Positions 1-10,166 of a DNA stretch of 64,000 nucleotides are shown here, piece after piece. The stretch is taken from positions 1 to 64,000 of the forward strand of contig JAESPV010000065.1 in assembly GCA_016765495.1 (NCBI GenBank), written 5' to 3'. How positions within the stretch are numbered: position 1 is the first letter of the stretch; each line of letters begins with the position of its first letter. The notes under the pieces were generated by a model that was not told the origin of the DNA, did not search any database, and worked only from the letters and a program-made list of their open reading frames with translations. The position numbers and the translations under genes were made by a program. The DNA is from Desulfocapsa sp. GTDB taxonomy: Bacteria; Desulfobacterota; Desulfobulbia; Desulfobulbales; Desulfocapsaceae.

Positions 1-78
1 AACTTTGCAGGGCCAAAAAAGCAGTACAAAAATATCAACAAATAGGAGCTGAAAATTTAGAATATTGAAGAGATGAAA

Positions 79-122
79 AACCGGACAAGGTAATTGTCGC
101 GAACCGGACAAAGTAATTGACA
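79..122. mobile_element. Insertion-sequence terminus (IS21-like?), remnant or edge of an element
   Basis: Two near-identical 16-mers of the form CCGGACAAxGTAATTG lie at 81-96 and 104-119, a 23-bp period, and the second runs into TTGACA ending at 122. Immediately after this point the reading frame of a phosphotransferase gene begins with no start codon. Multiple short terminal repeats and an outer CA (TG on the other strand) fit IS21-type ends; this family assignment is inference. A 22-residue open frame ending at 68 could be the tail of a transposase gene lying left of the window, but it is too short to identify. Confidence 0.45.
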
Positions 123-942
123 CTTAATACCTTCTGTATGCGACAGTAAAGGAGCCGTATGGCGCGCTCTTTCCTACATTAAAAACAGTATCTGTTTTTC
201 CCGTGCAGAAACAGTACTCCAAGCAGAACAAACGGGATGGGCACTCGGTCATTTCCACAAACGACTCATTGGACTTGATGTTACTCAAATGCAGTGCCCA
301 ATCCCCGGCTTTCATAATCTTGACAACTATCTTAAGCAATACGCACAACTCAACACAAAACAGATTGAAAACACTTCCTCCGATGTAGATTTTTGTCTAC
401 AGGCCATTAAAAATCACCGGGAAAACGCACTGATTCTTGAGAAAACATATTCCGCCAAAAAAGGTCCATCCAGAATTATCCATGGAGACCCTAAAATTGC
501 AAACGTCCTCTTTGATAAAACCAATGGCCTTGCAATAAGTCTTATTGATCTGGATACCGTTGGTCCTGGACTTCTGCAACACGATATTGGAGACTGTCTT
601 CGATCTGTCTGCAACAGAGGTGGTGAGGAGAGGCGAATTGATAAGGTTACATTTGATTTGGATCTTTGCGAATTAACCCTTGCAGGATACTTCAAGGCAA
701 CAGGCACATTCCTTACACATTGGGAAAGAAACTTAATATATGATGGTACACAAGCCATAACCTATGAACTTGGCCTGCGTTTTTTCATGGATTATTTGCA
801 GGGAGGCATCTACTTTAAATGCAACAAACCGCAAGACACTCTGGAAAAAGCTCTGGTACAGTTTGCATTACTTCAGGATATTATAGTAAAAGAAGACGCC
901 ATTCGTCAATTATCCCTTTTACCTGCACTCTTGCGTGGGTAA
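123..942 (+). pseudogene. 5'-truncated APH-like phosphotransferase (kinase-fold)
   Basis: Member of the aminoglycoside phosphotransferase/choline kinase-like fold, which phosphorylates small molecules; the substrate here cannot be told. Visible motifs are the catalytic loop HGDPKIANVLFD (about 482-517) and the metal-binding segment SLIDLDTVGPG. Homologous sequence (GAVWRALSYI, then QTGWALGHFHKRL) continues upstream of the first in-frame ATG (289) back to about position 124, where it stops abruptly at the insertion-sequence-like end. The N-terminal lobe with the nucleotide-binding part is therefore missing. A shortened product from ATG 289 (217 residues) could be made but would lack the N-lobe, so I treat it as a broken gene. 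Confidence 0.75.
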
Positions 943-964
943 GATTCCGATTCATCTTAGCTGA

Positions 965-2200
<1,236 letters not shown>

Positions 2201-2316
2201 TTACAAATACAAAATTCAGGAAATATATTAAGAAACTATTATACAGCCTAACATTCTTATACAACTTAACAATCCATGATGGTAACTAACAAATCATCAT
2301 TAGCGGAGGAATTATC

Positions 2317-2655
2317 ATGACAGGAGTCGCATACGCAGCAGGTGGAGCAACAGGTGGAGCAGGAGGTTTTGCCTCTTTTATCCCATTAATTCTCATTTTT
2401 GCTGTCTTTTATTTCATGCTTATCAGACCACAACAGAAACAGGCCAAACTGCAACAGCAGTTTTTGAATGATCTGAAAAACGGCAACAAAGTCGTTACCA
2501 AAGGTGGAATCCACGGAACCATCACTGGCCTTACTGATAGCGTTGTCACCTTGGAAATTGCAGATAAAGTACGAATCAAGGTTTCCCGCTCTTCCATTGG
2601 CGGCCCAATTGCTAAAGAGAGCGGCTCTGCTCCTGTCAAATCTTCAGGAAGTTGA
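2317..2655 (+). CDS. yajC: Preprotein translocase accessory subunit YajC
   Basis: Small inner-membrane partner of SecDF in the Sec translocon. The 112-residue product has one transmembrane helix (about residues 18-37, FASFIPLILIFAVFYFMLI), then the YajC signature RPQQKQ and a cytosolic beta-rich domain (GNKVVTKGGIHGTITGL). A strong ribosome binding site (GCGGAGGAA) lies 5-12 bases upstream of the ATG. It lies 116 bp after tgt on the same strand, the conserved tgt-yajC order, and is followed by a hairpin terminator instead of secD. Confidence 0.93.
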   Translation: MTGVAYAAGGATGGAGGFASFIPLILIFAVFYFMLIRPQQKQAKLQQQFLNDLKNGNKVVTKGGIHGTITGLTDSVVTLEIADKVRIKVSRSSIGGPIAKESGSAPVKSSGS

Positions 2656-2704
2656 GGGATCGGCGGTTGCTGATTTTCTACAGTCTGTAGAACAGAACAT
2701 ACCG

Positions 2705-2736
2705 GACAGATTTATTTTTCGTTAAATAAATCTGTC
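2705..2736 (+). terminator. Hairpin terminator after yajC
   Basis: Perfect 13-bp inverted repeat: arms 2705-2717 and 2724-2736 with a six-base loop TTCGTT, followed by a pyrimidine-rich run (TCCATTTCTTTTTCC). The stem is AT-rich. The same palindrome would also sit at the end of the decayed GGDEF frame on the minus strand, so it may have served both directions. Confidence 0.7.
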
Positions 2737-2965
2737 TCCATTTCTTTTTCCTCATTACTCCCTGAAATACCATAACTAATCATTCCACAAGCTCCGCAAA
2801 CAACTGTGGCTGCATGCTCTTTCTCTAAAGTATTATTGAAAATCACAGTAAACTCGCCCCCCCAAGCCTGGCAACAGTATCGGATTCACGCACAACAGCT
2901 TTAATTCTTTTCGATACCTCTTGGAGCAACTGGTCACCTGCCGCATATCCCAATATATCATTAAC
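2712..2965 (-). pseudogene. Decayed GGDEF (diguanylate cyclase-type) domain fragment
   Basis: On the minus strand the sequence reads VNDILGYAAGDQLLQEVSKR, then IKAVVRESDTVARLGG (2965 to about 2858), a recognisable half of a GGDEF domain. One base is then missing: restoring an A in the 7-C tract at 2857-2863 gives RLGGDEFTVIFNN and an open frame to a TAA at 2712-2714. The N-terminal half is not recognisable beyond a shifted FK-x-VND motif near 2965-2973, and there is no usable start. The Asp codon of GGDEF itself is the one destroyed. I see nothing clear in 2966-3110. Confidence 0.65.
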
Positions 2966-3110
2966 GATTTAAAGGGACCCTATCATAAATCATTCGTATT
3001 TCCACACGGAAGGCATGTGTTTCTACAACAATACCAACACAATGAGCTCTTTTGGATTACTATATATGTAGTGTTTCAGATGCAAACTCTTGAGAGGTGT
3101 GAGTCAATTC

Positions 3111-6100
3111 TTATTCCATCAGCTCAAAATCCTGCGAGGACTCCTCGCCGCCATTCCTCTCTTCCTGGGTATCCACATCTTCGGCAGAACTAAATAGCGG
3201 ATTTAACAGATGAGCAGGTAAGCCCAGTGTACGAAAAAACATGGCAAAAGGTGTGGTGGCCACTTCCTTAAACGTTGAGTGCTCCACATCAGGGTTATCC
3301 AGATCTCCTGAGACTTTGACGGTGATGGAGGGGTGTTTCTTTTTCCCAACAAGAATATATCCGACCAAAGGAATCTTGCTGATATTCTTTTTTGCCCGGG
3401 TGATCAGATTTAAATCCATACCAATCTGTTTTTTCACAAAATCTATCCACCCGGAACCTGTGATACTGATTTCAGGTGATTCGATGTTCAATGAATCAAC
3501 GGTTCCCAAGCCATTTTTTACTGACATACCGGCAACAAATGAATCCACCGACAATCCATGTAAACTGTAGGATGGAAGATTAAACGTTATAGGAGCCGGG
3601 ATGGTATTGATCATGGCAAGAATATTGTTCAATGTCACGAAATTCTTCATAACAGTGTCCTTCATTTTCAGTGCCACTGAATATTCGTCATAGGTTCCCT
3701 TGGCGACCACGTCCAGGGTTCCCTCTTCAAACTCCGATCCAGGGGTCAGAGCTGCCATAAAAGTATCGTTGAGATTTTCTCCGGTCAGCGAGAAGTTCTC
3801 TCCTTCAATAGTTAGCGCAACAGTACCGGCACCATGTTCAATATGCACTTTCGTGCTGCCAGCCAGATACTCAAGAGTAAGCTGGTCTGAAAGCACCATC
3901 CTGTCAGGTGTAAGTATGAGGCCACCTCCCCTTGCCTCAAGAGTGCAATGCAGTTCATCTCTAACGATGGAATCTTTATCTGCGAACTGAGATATATCCT
4001 TCAATAATTGGACAATTTCCGGAATATTAAAAAAGACATCATTTGCAGAGATGGATAATTTCTCTTTATAGAGCAGATGAACATCTTTATTCAATGTGGC
4101 AGAAACGCCGTGATCACCTACCTGCCCGTATAGAGTATAGCGGTTAAGCGGCTTTCCATCTTTGACCAGCAAGGCGTATCGATACGGGATGTCGGCGAAA
4201 AAACTATACAACTCCCCACCATCTCCTGATGCAACTACAAAACTGCCGCTATCCACCATATACTTCTGCAATAGTGGAGAATACTTATAAGTAGCGCTGA
4301 GATCGTTGAACATAAGAGACCAGCTTTTTCCCACATCAGGTCCATATCCTGAACTTCTGAACTCAACAGCAAGCTCAGGACTCCTCAGCAAGAGACGCCC
4401 TCCTTCGCCATCTACCTGAAGAGAGACAGTATCCGATGGAGTTAAAAAATGTCCTCCATTTTCGTTCTGAATATCAAGGCCTTCAAGATAAAAAAGACCT
4501 TGCCTGGATGTCTGATTGTATTGACCCGAGATACTACTCTCAAAAACATTCCCGTAACTAATCGTGGTGGTGTTTATAGAATAATTATTTTCAGAAAAAA
4601 GCAGTTCTGACGGGGAAAGTATTATTGGAACAGTATGCAAAATCCATTCGGACTTCCCCTCACTTCGAACCAACAAGCCATCATTGTACTGAATTGTCAA
4701 TGGCCCGTCGTACTTGATAAGTTGCAGATTATTAAAGTGGTACTTGAGACGATTCGCCTGCAGATCAACCGTCTGATCATTTATGGAAAATCTTCCTGAT
4801 ATTTTTGCAGAACGTCCTGGCGGAATAGAAATCATGGCAGGTTCGAGTTCTCCAGAAAGCTCCTCAAGAGAAAAAGACGTACTAAACTCCCCTAATTGCA
4901 ACGGCAAAACATCAAGTTTCCACGAAGACGCACTGCCCGTTATCCTGGAGCCATCGGGTCGCATTGTATAATGAAAGCTGGGACTTGCCACCTTTTCATC
5001 GAGTACCAGTAAGGATTCTCCAATGAAGACGGAAGCATCCTGCAAGCTGATATCAAAGTCTCCCGTCTGTTTTTCCGCATCAAACACACCTGTGACATCA
5101 GCTGTGAACAGCTCTGCAAAACTGACGTTCAGCTGCCTTAGCGTAACAAGCGTGTCCGTAAGCTCAATCACTCCTTTTTTAACTTCGTAACTTTTCTGAC
5201 AATAATCAACACGTCCCTCGTCAACTTTAAACGTTCCATGGGCTGTGACCGACTCATTATCTAAATTAACGGTAAGAATTAAATCAGCAGCAGTTTTTCC
5301 TTCCGTCTGCATAAAAGGTAAGAGAATATCATAATATTTGAGAAGGTTTACAATATCCTGGTTTGCTTGAGCATGGGTGAGGATATGGGCAGTGAGAAGA
5401 ATATTGGATGGATCATTGAAGTTAATATCCAGCCAGGAATCTTCTGTGTCCTGTCCATAAAATGTTGCATCATGGGGCCTTATAACGAGCACACCTTTTT
5501 CAAAAATCACATTGGTATAATCACTTTTTATTGCTTCTAATCCAGATGCAAAGGTGTACTCGCCTCCTTCAACCCGAACCTCAGCGTAAAAACTTTCAAG
5601 CAGATGTAGAGGATTATCCCATGGGAAATTGCCCTTAAATGTTTTCAGTTCGTAACGACTTCCCGTAAGATAGTCGGTGATCCATTGTTGTATATCTTTA
5701 CTAAGTCCAAAAAGATCTACAAATGGGGTTATTGTCGTGATTATACCATTTTCCCGTCCCTGGAAAGAAAGCTGCTTTTCATCCAAAGTGAAATCAAGAA
5801 TCACAGGTAGAGAACCCGCAATCATTGCTGTACCCTGTCCGCTGCCGGACTTTTCCTGCAGGTCAAATTGAAACTTTCCGGAGGCCTGAGAATGGTACTG
5901 GCCACTTCTTAACTCTTTTATCTCAATATCCAGTTTACCCTCTTCCAGCTTGAGAATTGCGCGCCCGTCAAACAGAGAAGAGAAGAAATTGAGTGTGCAC
6001 AAAGAGGATTCATACAAGAGATCGCCACTTATTTCATCAACCCGAATTTTCTCAATGGATATCGTTGAAAAGAGACGATCAATCCATTGAAAAAGTGGCA

Positions 6101-6350
6101 CAATCCTGTCGACCAGGCTTAGATCCAGTGGCTGCTTTGCACGTTCATCACCGGACAAGCTGATATCAAGACCTTCAACCTGCAGTTCGAGTTTACTCTG
6201 CCACTTAAGTGATATATTGCTCAGTGCCACAGGGCCAACAGTAAAAGCGGCTACCTGAACTCCACTTTTAAGGAACAGTCCACCAGCAACCAGTGACAAC
6301 GCGAGGCAAAGAGCGAAAAACAGCCCATATTTCCTGGTTGCGGAAATCAC
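3111..6350 (-). CDS. AsmA/YhdP-like envelope protein, 1079 aa
   Basis: Very long protein with a single N-terminal membrane anchor (about residues 8-28) followed by a repetitive beta-rich periplasmic region and an AsmA-like C-terminal domain (NNILAMINTIPAPITFNL, GSGWIDFVKKQIGMDLNL, GYILVGKKKHPSITVKVSG). Members of this superfamily (AsmA, YhdP, TamB) are bridge-like proteins implicated in lipid movement between inner and outer membranes; applying that role here is inference. The start is a GTG. It lies 12 bp downstream of a lipoprotein lipase gene on the same strand, so the two may form one envelope unit. Confidence 0.75.
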   Translation of the reverse strand: MISATRKYGLFFALCLALSLVAGGLFLKSGVQVAAFTVGPVALSNISLKWQSKLELQVEGLDISLSGDERAKQPLDLSLVDRIVPLFQWIDRLFSTISIEKIRVDEISGDLLYESSLCTLNFFSSLFDGRAILKLEEGKLDIEIKELRSGQYHSQASGKFQFDLQEKSGSGQGTAMIAGSLPVILDFTLDEKQLSFQGRENGIITTITPFVDLFGLSKDIQQWITDYLTGSRYELKTFKGNFPWDNPLHLLESFYAEVRVEGGEYTFASGLEAIKSDYTNVIFEKGVLVIRPHDATFYGQDTEDSWLDINFNDPSNILLTAHILTHAQANQDIVNLLKYYDILLPFMQTEGKTAADLILTVNLDNESVTAHGTFKVDEGRVDYCQKSYEVKKGVIELTDTLVTLRQLNVSFAELFTADVTGVFDAEKQTGDFDISLQDASVFIGESLLVLDEKVASPSFHYTMRPDGSRITGSASSWKLDVLPLQLGEFSTSFSLEELSGELEPAMISIPPGRSAKISGRFSINDQTVDLQANRLKYHFNNLQLIKYDGPLTIQYNDGLLVRSEGKSEWILHTVPIILSPSELLFSENNYSINTTTISYGNVFESSISGQYNQTSRQGLFYLEGLDIQNENGGHFLTPSDTVSLQVDGEGGRLLLRSPELAVEFRSSGYGPDVGKSWSLMFNDLSATYKYSPLLQKYMVDSGSFVVASGDGGELYSFFADIPYRYALLVKDGKPLNRYTLYGQVGDHGVSATLNKDVHLLYKEKLSISANDVFFNIPEIVQLLKDISQFADKDSIVRDELHCTLEARGGGLILTPDRMVLSDQLTLEYLAGSTKVHIEHGAGTVALTIEGENFSLTGENLNDTFMAALTPGSEFEEGTLDVVAKGTYDEYSVALKMKDTVMKNFVTLNNILAMINTIPAPITFNLPSYSLHGLSVDSFVAGMSVKNGLGTVDSLNIESPEISITGSGWIDFVKKQIGMDLNLITRAKKNISKIPLVGYILVGKKKHPSITVKVSGDLDNPDVEHSTFKEVATTPFAMFFRTLGLPAHLLNPLFSSAEDVDTQEERNGGEESSQDFELME

Positions 6351-6362
6351 CGGAAGACAGAC

Positions 6363-7178
6363 CTATTCGCTGGGAAAAGAGAACCAGTCACTGCCGGAAA
6401 CAGGAGGAAGTGGAGTTTTTTGATGTCTAAATTTCCCATTTTGCAAAAAATAAACTGTTTCAGACAGTACATAATCAGCCTCCATAATAAAAGGATGGGT
6501 CTCATGAACCACCAGGAAATCACTCATTCCATCTACACGGGCATTTTCCACCGAGACCTTGCCGTCATCAATACCCGGTATCATTCTGGAAAGCCAGAAA
6601 TCAAAGAAGTAATATCTATCACCGGTGATAATTCCCACCGGATAATCCACGGGCCCAAGCTGATTGGGATGGGAATCGTCATCGGTGGTCAACTGTTGAC
6701 CGGCTGGCCCATAAAGCCACCTATACAACCACCATTCTTTAAGTTTATCTGCAGCCACACTCCCCTGATTTGGTGGACTGAGCATAACAACCCGGCCCGG
6801 CTTTTCGGGTTTTTGATCTTTAAATACGGTACGTAATACAATCCCGCCCAGGGAATGACTGACAAAATGAATGGAAGAAGGTTCGAACTGCAAACATTGC
6901 TCATACGCTTCCGGAAAATGACTCTCTGCGATCTGCTCAATCATTTTACTGGTGGATGGATAGTCCAGATTTACAGTATGATACCCCTCAGCAGCCAGAC
7001 GATTCTGCATTTTATCCATGGATCGAGAAGTCCTGCCCATACCATGAAGCAGGACAACACATTCATTCAGAGTATTTGTATCCGATGGTTTCTGGATGGA
7101 TATTCCTGTCCTGCTGCAACCACACAAAAGGCTTGCAGCAGCCAGGAAAAGGATCAGAAGTTTTCCAGTTGCTATCAT
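6363..7178 (-). CDS. Alpha/beta-hydrolase (lipase/esterase family) lipoprotein
   Basis: Predicted lipid-anchored hydrolase of 271 residues. A signal peptide ends in the lipobox LLCGC (Cys about 21). The mature part has the oxyanion-hole motif VVLLHGMGRT (about 41-50) and the nucleophile elbow SHSLGG with Ser about 109; a late His in VVHETHPF is a good catalytic candidate. The HGMGRT/HSLGG arrangement matches lipase-like hydrolases that act on acyl esters; the substrate is unknown. It precedes the AsmA-like gene by 12 bp, which suggests a joint role at the envelope (inference). Confidence 0.8.
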   Translation of the reverse strand: MIATGKLLILFLAAASLLCGCSRTGISIQKPSDTNTLNECVVLLHGMGRTSRSMDKMQNRLAAEGYHTVNLDYPSTSKMIEQIAESHFPEAYEQCLQFEPSSIHFVSHSLGGIVLRTVFKDQKPEKPGRVVMLSPPNQGSVAADKLKEWWLYRWLYGPAGQQLTTDDDSHPNQLGPVDYPVGIITGDRYYFFDFWLSRMIPGIDDGKVSVENARVDGMSDFLVVHETHPFIMEADYVLSETVYFLQNGKFRHQKTPLPPVSGSDWFSFPSE

Positions 7179-7234
7179 ACCTGACTCATGTTCATCAGAT
7201 TAATAATTATCAATACCAGATTCTCAGCATACTC

Positions 7235-8251
7235 TCAAACCCTGCCTTCTTCAACACCATGGCATGCAACATAGCTTCCTGATGCATCATCGACTTGAAG
7301 TAACTCAGGTATTTCATTCTGGCAACGATCATTGGCGTGGATACAGCGTCCGTGAAAAACACAGCCCCGTGGAAGATTAATAGGGGTGGGAATCTCACCG
7401 GGTAATCTGATATGCTTCTTTTTTCTTCCATCAATTGCAGGAATGGCAGACAACAGGGCCTGAGTGTAAGGATGACGTGGATTCTGGTAGAGTTCGCTGG
7501 TTGTGGCAAGCTCGCAGAGGGTACCAAGATACATTACTGCGACACGTGCGGCAATGTGCCGGACAACGGAGAGATCATGGGTGATAAACAAATACGTTAA
7601 TCCCCGCTCTTCCTGGGCATCCATCAGAAGATTGAGAATTTGTGCCTGAATGGAAACATCAAGTGCAGAAACCGGTTCATCGGCAATAATAAATTCCGGA
7701 TCAACTACAAGAGATCTTGCAATGGCAATACGCTGTCGCTGCCCGCCAGAAAACTCATGGGGAAAACGATCCTTCCATCCCGGATTCACTCCCACCTGCT
7801 CCATCACAGACGCCAAACGTTCTTCCACTTCTTTCCTATTCATCTTCGACATATGAAAACGAATAGGTTCTTCCAAGGTTTGTCGTACACTTTTTCGTGG
7901 ATTAAGAGATGCGTAAGGATCCTGAAAAATCATCTGCATCTGCTGACGAAAGGGTAGCATCTGTGTTGAGCTTAGGTTGTCAATGCGCTGTCCTTTATAT
8001 AAAACCTGTCCTGAAGTAGGAGGGTATAATCCAATTACAGTACGTGCCAGAGTGGATTTCCCACAGCCAGACTCACCAACCACCGCCAGAGTTTCACCTT
8101 TTTTTATTTCAAGACTTATTCCATTAACAGCTTTCACTTCTGTTTTCTGACGGACAATTTTCCCGGATTTAAACTTCAATTGCTCAAGAAATCCACCGGA
8201 AATATCAAAAATTTTTACCAGCTTGGCAATGGTAACAATGGAATCACTCAT
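7235..8251 (-). CDS. oppF: Peptide ABC transporter ATP-binding protein (OppF/DppF type)
   Basis: Second ATPase of a dipeptide/oligopeptide importer. Walker A GESGCGKST, Walker B IIADEP, signature SGGQRQR and the D-loop ALD are all present, followed by the peptide-transporter-specific C-terminal extension (YTQALLSAIP, then a Cys-rich CVFHGRC...C segment typical of OppD/OppF/DppD/DppF proteins that carry a 4Fe-4S-type Cys cluster). I chose ATG 8251 because it overlaps the stop of oppD in an ATGA junction; the upstream extension to 8302 would lie inside oppD. Last gene of the importer operon. The opp/dpp choice of name is by similarity only. Confidence 0.9.
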   Translation of the reverse strand: MSDSIVTIAKLVKIFDISGGFLEQLKFKSGKIVRQKTEVKAVNGISLEIKKGETLAVVGESGCGKSTLARTVIGLYPPTSGQVLYKGQRIDNLSSTQMLPFRQQMQMIFQDPYASLNPRKSVRQTLEEPIRFHMSKMNRKEVEERLASVMEQVGVNPGWKDRFPHEFSGGQRQRIAIARSLVVDPEFIIADEPVSALDVSIQAQILNLLMDAQEERGLTYLFITHDLSVVRHIAARVAVMYLGTLCELATTSELYQNPRHPYTQALLSAIPAIDGRKKKHIRLPGEIPTPINLPRGCVFHGRCIHANDRCQNEIPELLQVDDASGSYVACHGVEEGRV

Positions 8252-9234
8252 TCGACAGGACCCTGTTCTGCAAAATGGCAACTCACAAAGCGACTTGCAC
8301 AATTTTTCATTTGTCGTAGCTTTGGCACCTCATATTTACAAATATTCTGACAGCGATCACAGCGGGGATGAAATGAGCAGCCGGGTGCTATTTCAGTAAG
8401 ATTAGGCATGGATCCGGGAATCTGTTGTAAGCGATTTTCCGTATCACACTCACCGTATCCAGGAAGCGCATTGATTAAACCACGACTATAAGGGTGCAGA
8501 GGACTTGCAATAAGATCACGTGTTTTTGCCATTTCAACAATTTTTCCGGCATACATGACCAATACCCGTTCAGTCACTTCCGCAACCACTCCAAGGTCAT
8601 GGGTTATAAGCAGCAACCCCATATCCTCCGAGGCACAAAGTTCCTGAAGAAGATCCATAATTTCAGCCTGAATCGTTACATCGAGTGCTGTGGTGGGCTC
8701 ATCGGCAATAATAATGGAGGGATCAGTGATGAGTGCAATGGCAATGATAATACGTTGACGCATACCTCCTGAAAACTCGTGCGGATACTGACTGAGTCTA
8801 CGTTCTGGAGATGGGATATGTACAAGTTCAAGCTTTCTGATGGCAATTTCTTCGGCCTCTTTACGACTGATCTTCCGATGTGCAAGTAATGTCTCCACCA
8901 TTTGGGTGCCAATGGTGAGAACAGGATTCAGAGTCATCATCGGATCCTGAAAGATCATTGAAATGCGGTTGCCACGAATATGACGTAACTCACTTTCTGT
9001 CAGGGTGTCCAACCGTTGCCCTTCAAACAGAATCTCACCCTTCGTAATCTTTCCGGGCTTGGAAATAAGATTGAGTACGGAAAATCCTGTCACTGATTTC
9101 CCGGCACCGGATTCCCCGACGATTCCCAGTCGTTCTTTTTTGTCCAGTGTAAAGGAGACATTATCAAGTGCAACAAGATCTCCATGGCGAAGTGCAAAAC
9201 TGACCTCAAGATTTTTTACTTCAAGCAGCGCCAT
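8248..9234 (-). CDS. oppD: Peptide ABC transporter ATP-binding protein (OppD/DppD type)
   Basis: First ATPase of the peptide importer, 328 residues. Walker A GESGAGKSV, signature SGGMRQR, Walker B IIIADEP and switch His (LLLITHDL) are intact; the C-terminus has HPYSRGL and a CSFHPRC...C cluster typical of the family. It starts 5 bp after the permease gene and overlaps oppF by four bases, so it is part of one transcript with the permeases. Confidence 0.92.
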   Translation of the reverse strand: MALLEVKNLEVSFALRHGDLVALDNVSFTLDKKERLGIVGESGAGKSVTGFSVLNLISKPGKITKGEILFEGQRLDTLTESELRHIRGNRISMIFQDPMMTLNPVLTIGTQMVETLLAHRKISRKEAEEIAIRKLELVHIPSPERRLSQYPHEFSGGMRQRIIIAIALITDPSIIIADEPTTALDVTIQAEIMDLLQELCASEDMGLLLITHDLGVVAEVTERVLVMYAGKIVEMAKTRDLIASPLHPYSRGLINALPGYGECDTENRLQQIPGSMPNLTEIAPGCSFHPRCDRCQNICKYEVPKLRQMKNCASRFVSCHFAEQGPVE

Positions 9235-9239
9235 ACACT

Positions 9240-10166
9240 TTAACCTTTATAGAGTTTAGGATTGAGCACATCACGCAACCAATCACCCAGAAGATTGATC
9301 ACCAGAATAAAGACAACAAGAAGAATGGCCGGAAAGAAAATGATCCACCAGGCACCTGAGAAAATATACTCAAATCCCGCATTAATAAGAGATCCAATTG
9401 ATGGCGTGGATACCGGCACTCCAAGGCCAAGGAATGATAACGCTGCCTCGCTCATCACCGCATTGGCAACCTGAACTGTTGAGATAACCAATACCGGAGA
9501 AAGGGTATTGGGCAATATATGGGAGAACATAATACGTTTGGAATCAAGCCCGACAACCCGTGCTGCTTCAACGTATTCCTTATTTTTTTCCCCAAGAACG
9601 GATGCCCTCACCGTACGCGCATACTGAGGCCATTCTGCAATACCTATGATTATAATCAAAAGTGGCACAGCAAGTTGTTCATAACGCTCTGCACCAAATG
9701 CAAGTTGCACAATGGCGCTCACTATAATTGCCACCATCAGGGTAGAGAAGGAAAGCTGCACATCAGCAATACGCATAAGTATTGCGTCCACCTTGCCACC
9801 GATATACCCGGAAGCAAGCCCAATGGCTATTCCGATGAAAGCCTGAAGCAGTACAGCACCAATGCCAATTGCAACAGAGATCCGCAAACCATACAGCATG
9901 GTTGAAAGCAAATCTCTCCCCATGATATCTGTCCCTAAAATAAACCTGGAATCCCCTTCATCCATCCAGAAAGGCGGAATCTCAGCATCCATCAGATCAA
10001 TGGCTGCTGTGTCGTATGGATCGTAGGGAGCAAGAAGAGGAGCACAGAGAGCGGCGAGAAGAAGGAATAGCAAAACAGCAAAACTCAGCATAGCTACCTT
10101 GTCGCGCCGGAAACTATAGAGAAGGTACGATTCCTTTATTTTCTGTTGTCTTGTTTTAGTCTGCAT
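9240..10166 (-). CDS. dppC: Peptide ABC transporter permease (DppC/OppC type)
   Basis: Inner-membrane permease of 308 residues. A cytosolic N-terminal segment and first helix are followed by the OppC_N-type periplasmic region (APYDPYDTAAIDL, GTDIMGRDLLS) and five helices carrying the EAA loop (VEAARVVGLDSKRIMFSHILPN) that docks the ATPase. The ATG overlaps the stop of the upstream permease by one base (TGATG). This overlap supports a heteromeric permease pair translated together. Confidence 0.92.
   Translation of the reverse strand: MQTKTRQQKIKESYLLYSFRRDKVAMLSFAVLLFLLLAALCAPLLAPYDPYDTAAIDLMDAEIPPFWMDEGDSRFILGTDIMGRDLLSTMLYGLRISVAIGIGAVLLQAFIGIAIGLASGYIGGKVDAILMRIADVQLSFSTLMVAIIVSAIVQLAFGAERYEQLAVPLLIIIIGIAEWPQYARTVRASVLGEKNKEYVEAARVVGLDSKRIMFSHILPNTLSPVLVISTVQVANAVMSEAALSFLGLGVPVSTPSIGSLINAGFEYIFSGAWWIIFFPAILLVVFILVINLLGDWLRDVLNPKLYKG

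Noticed and set aside
2921-3193. 90-codon plus-strand frame after yajC
   Set aside because: It lies opposite the decayed GGDEF sequence and the AsmA-like 3' end and shows no motif.
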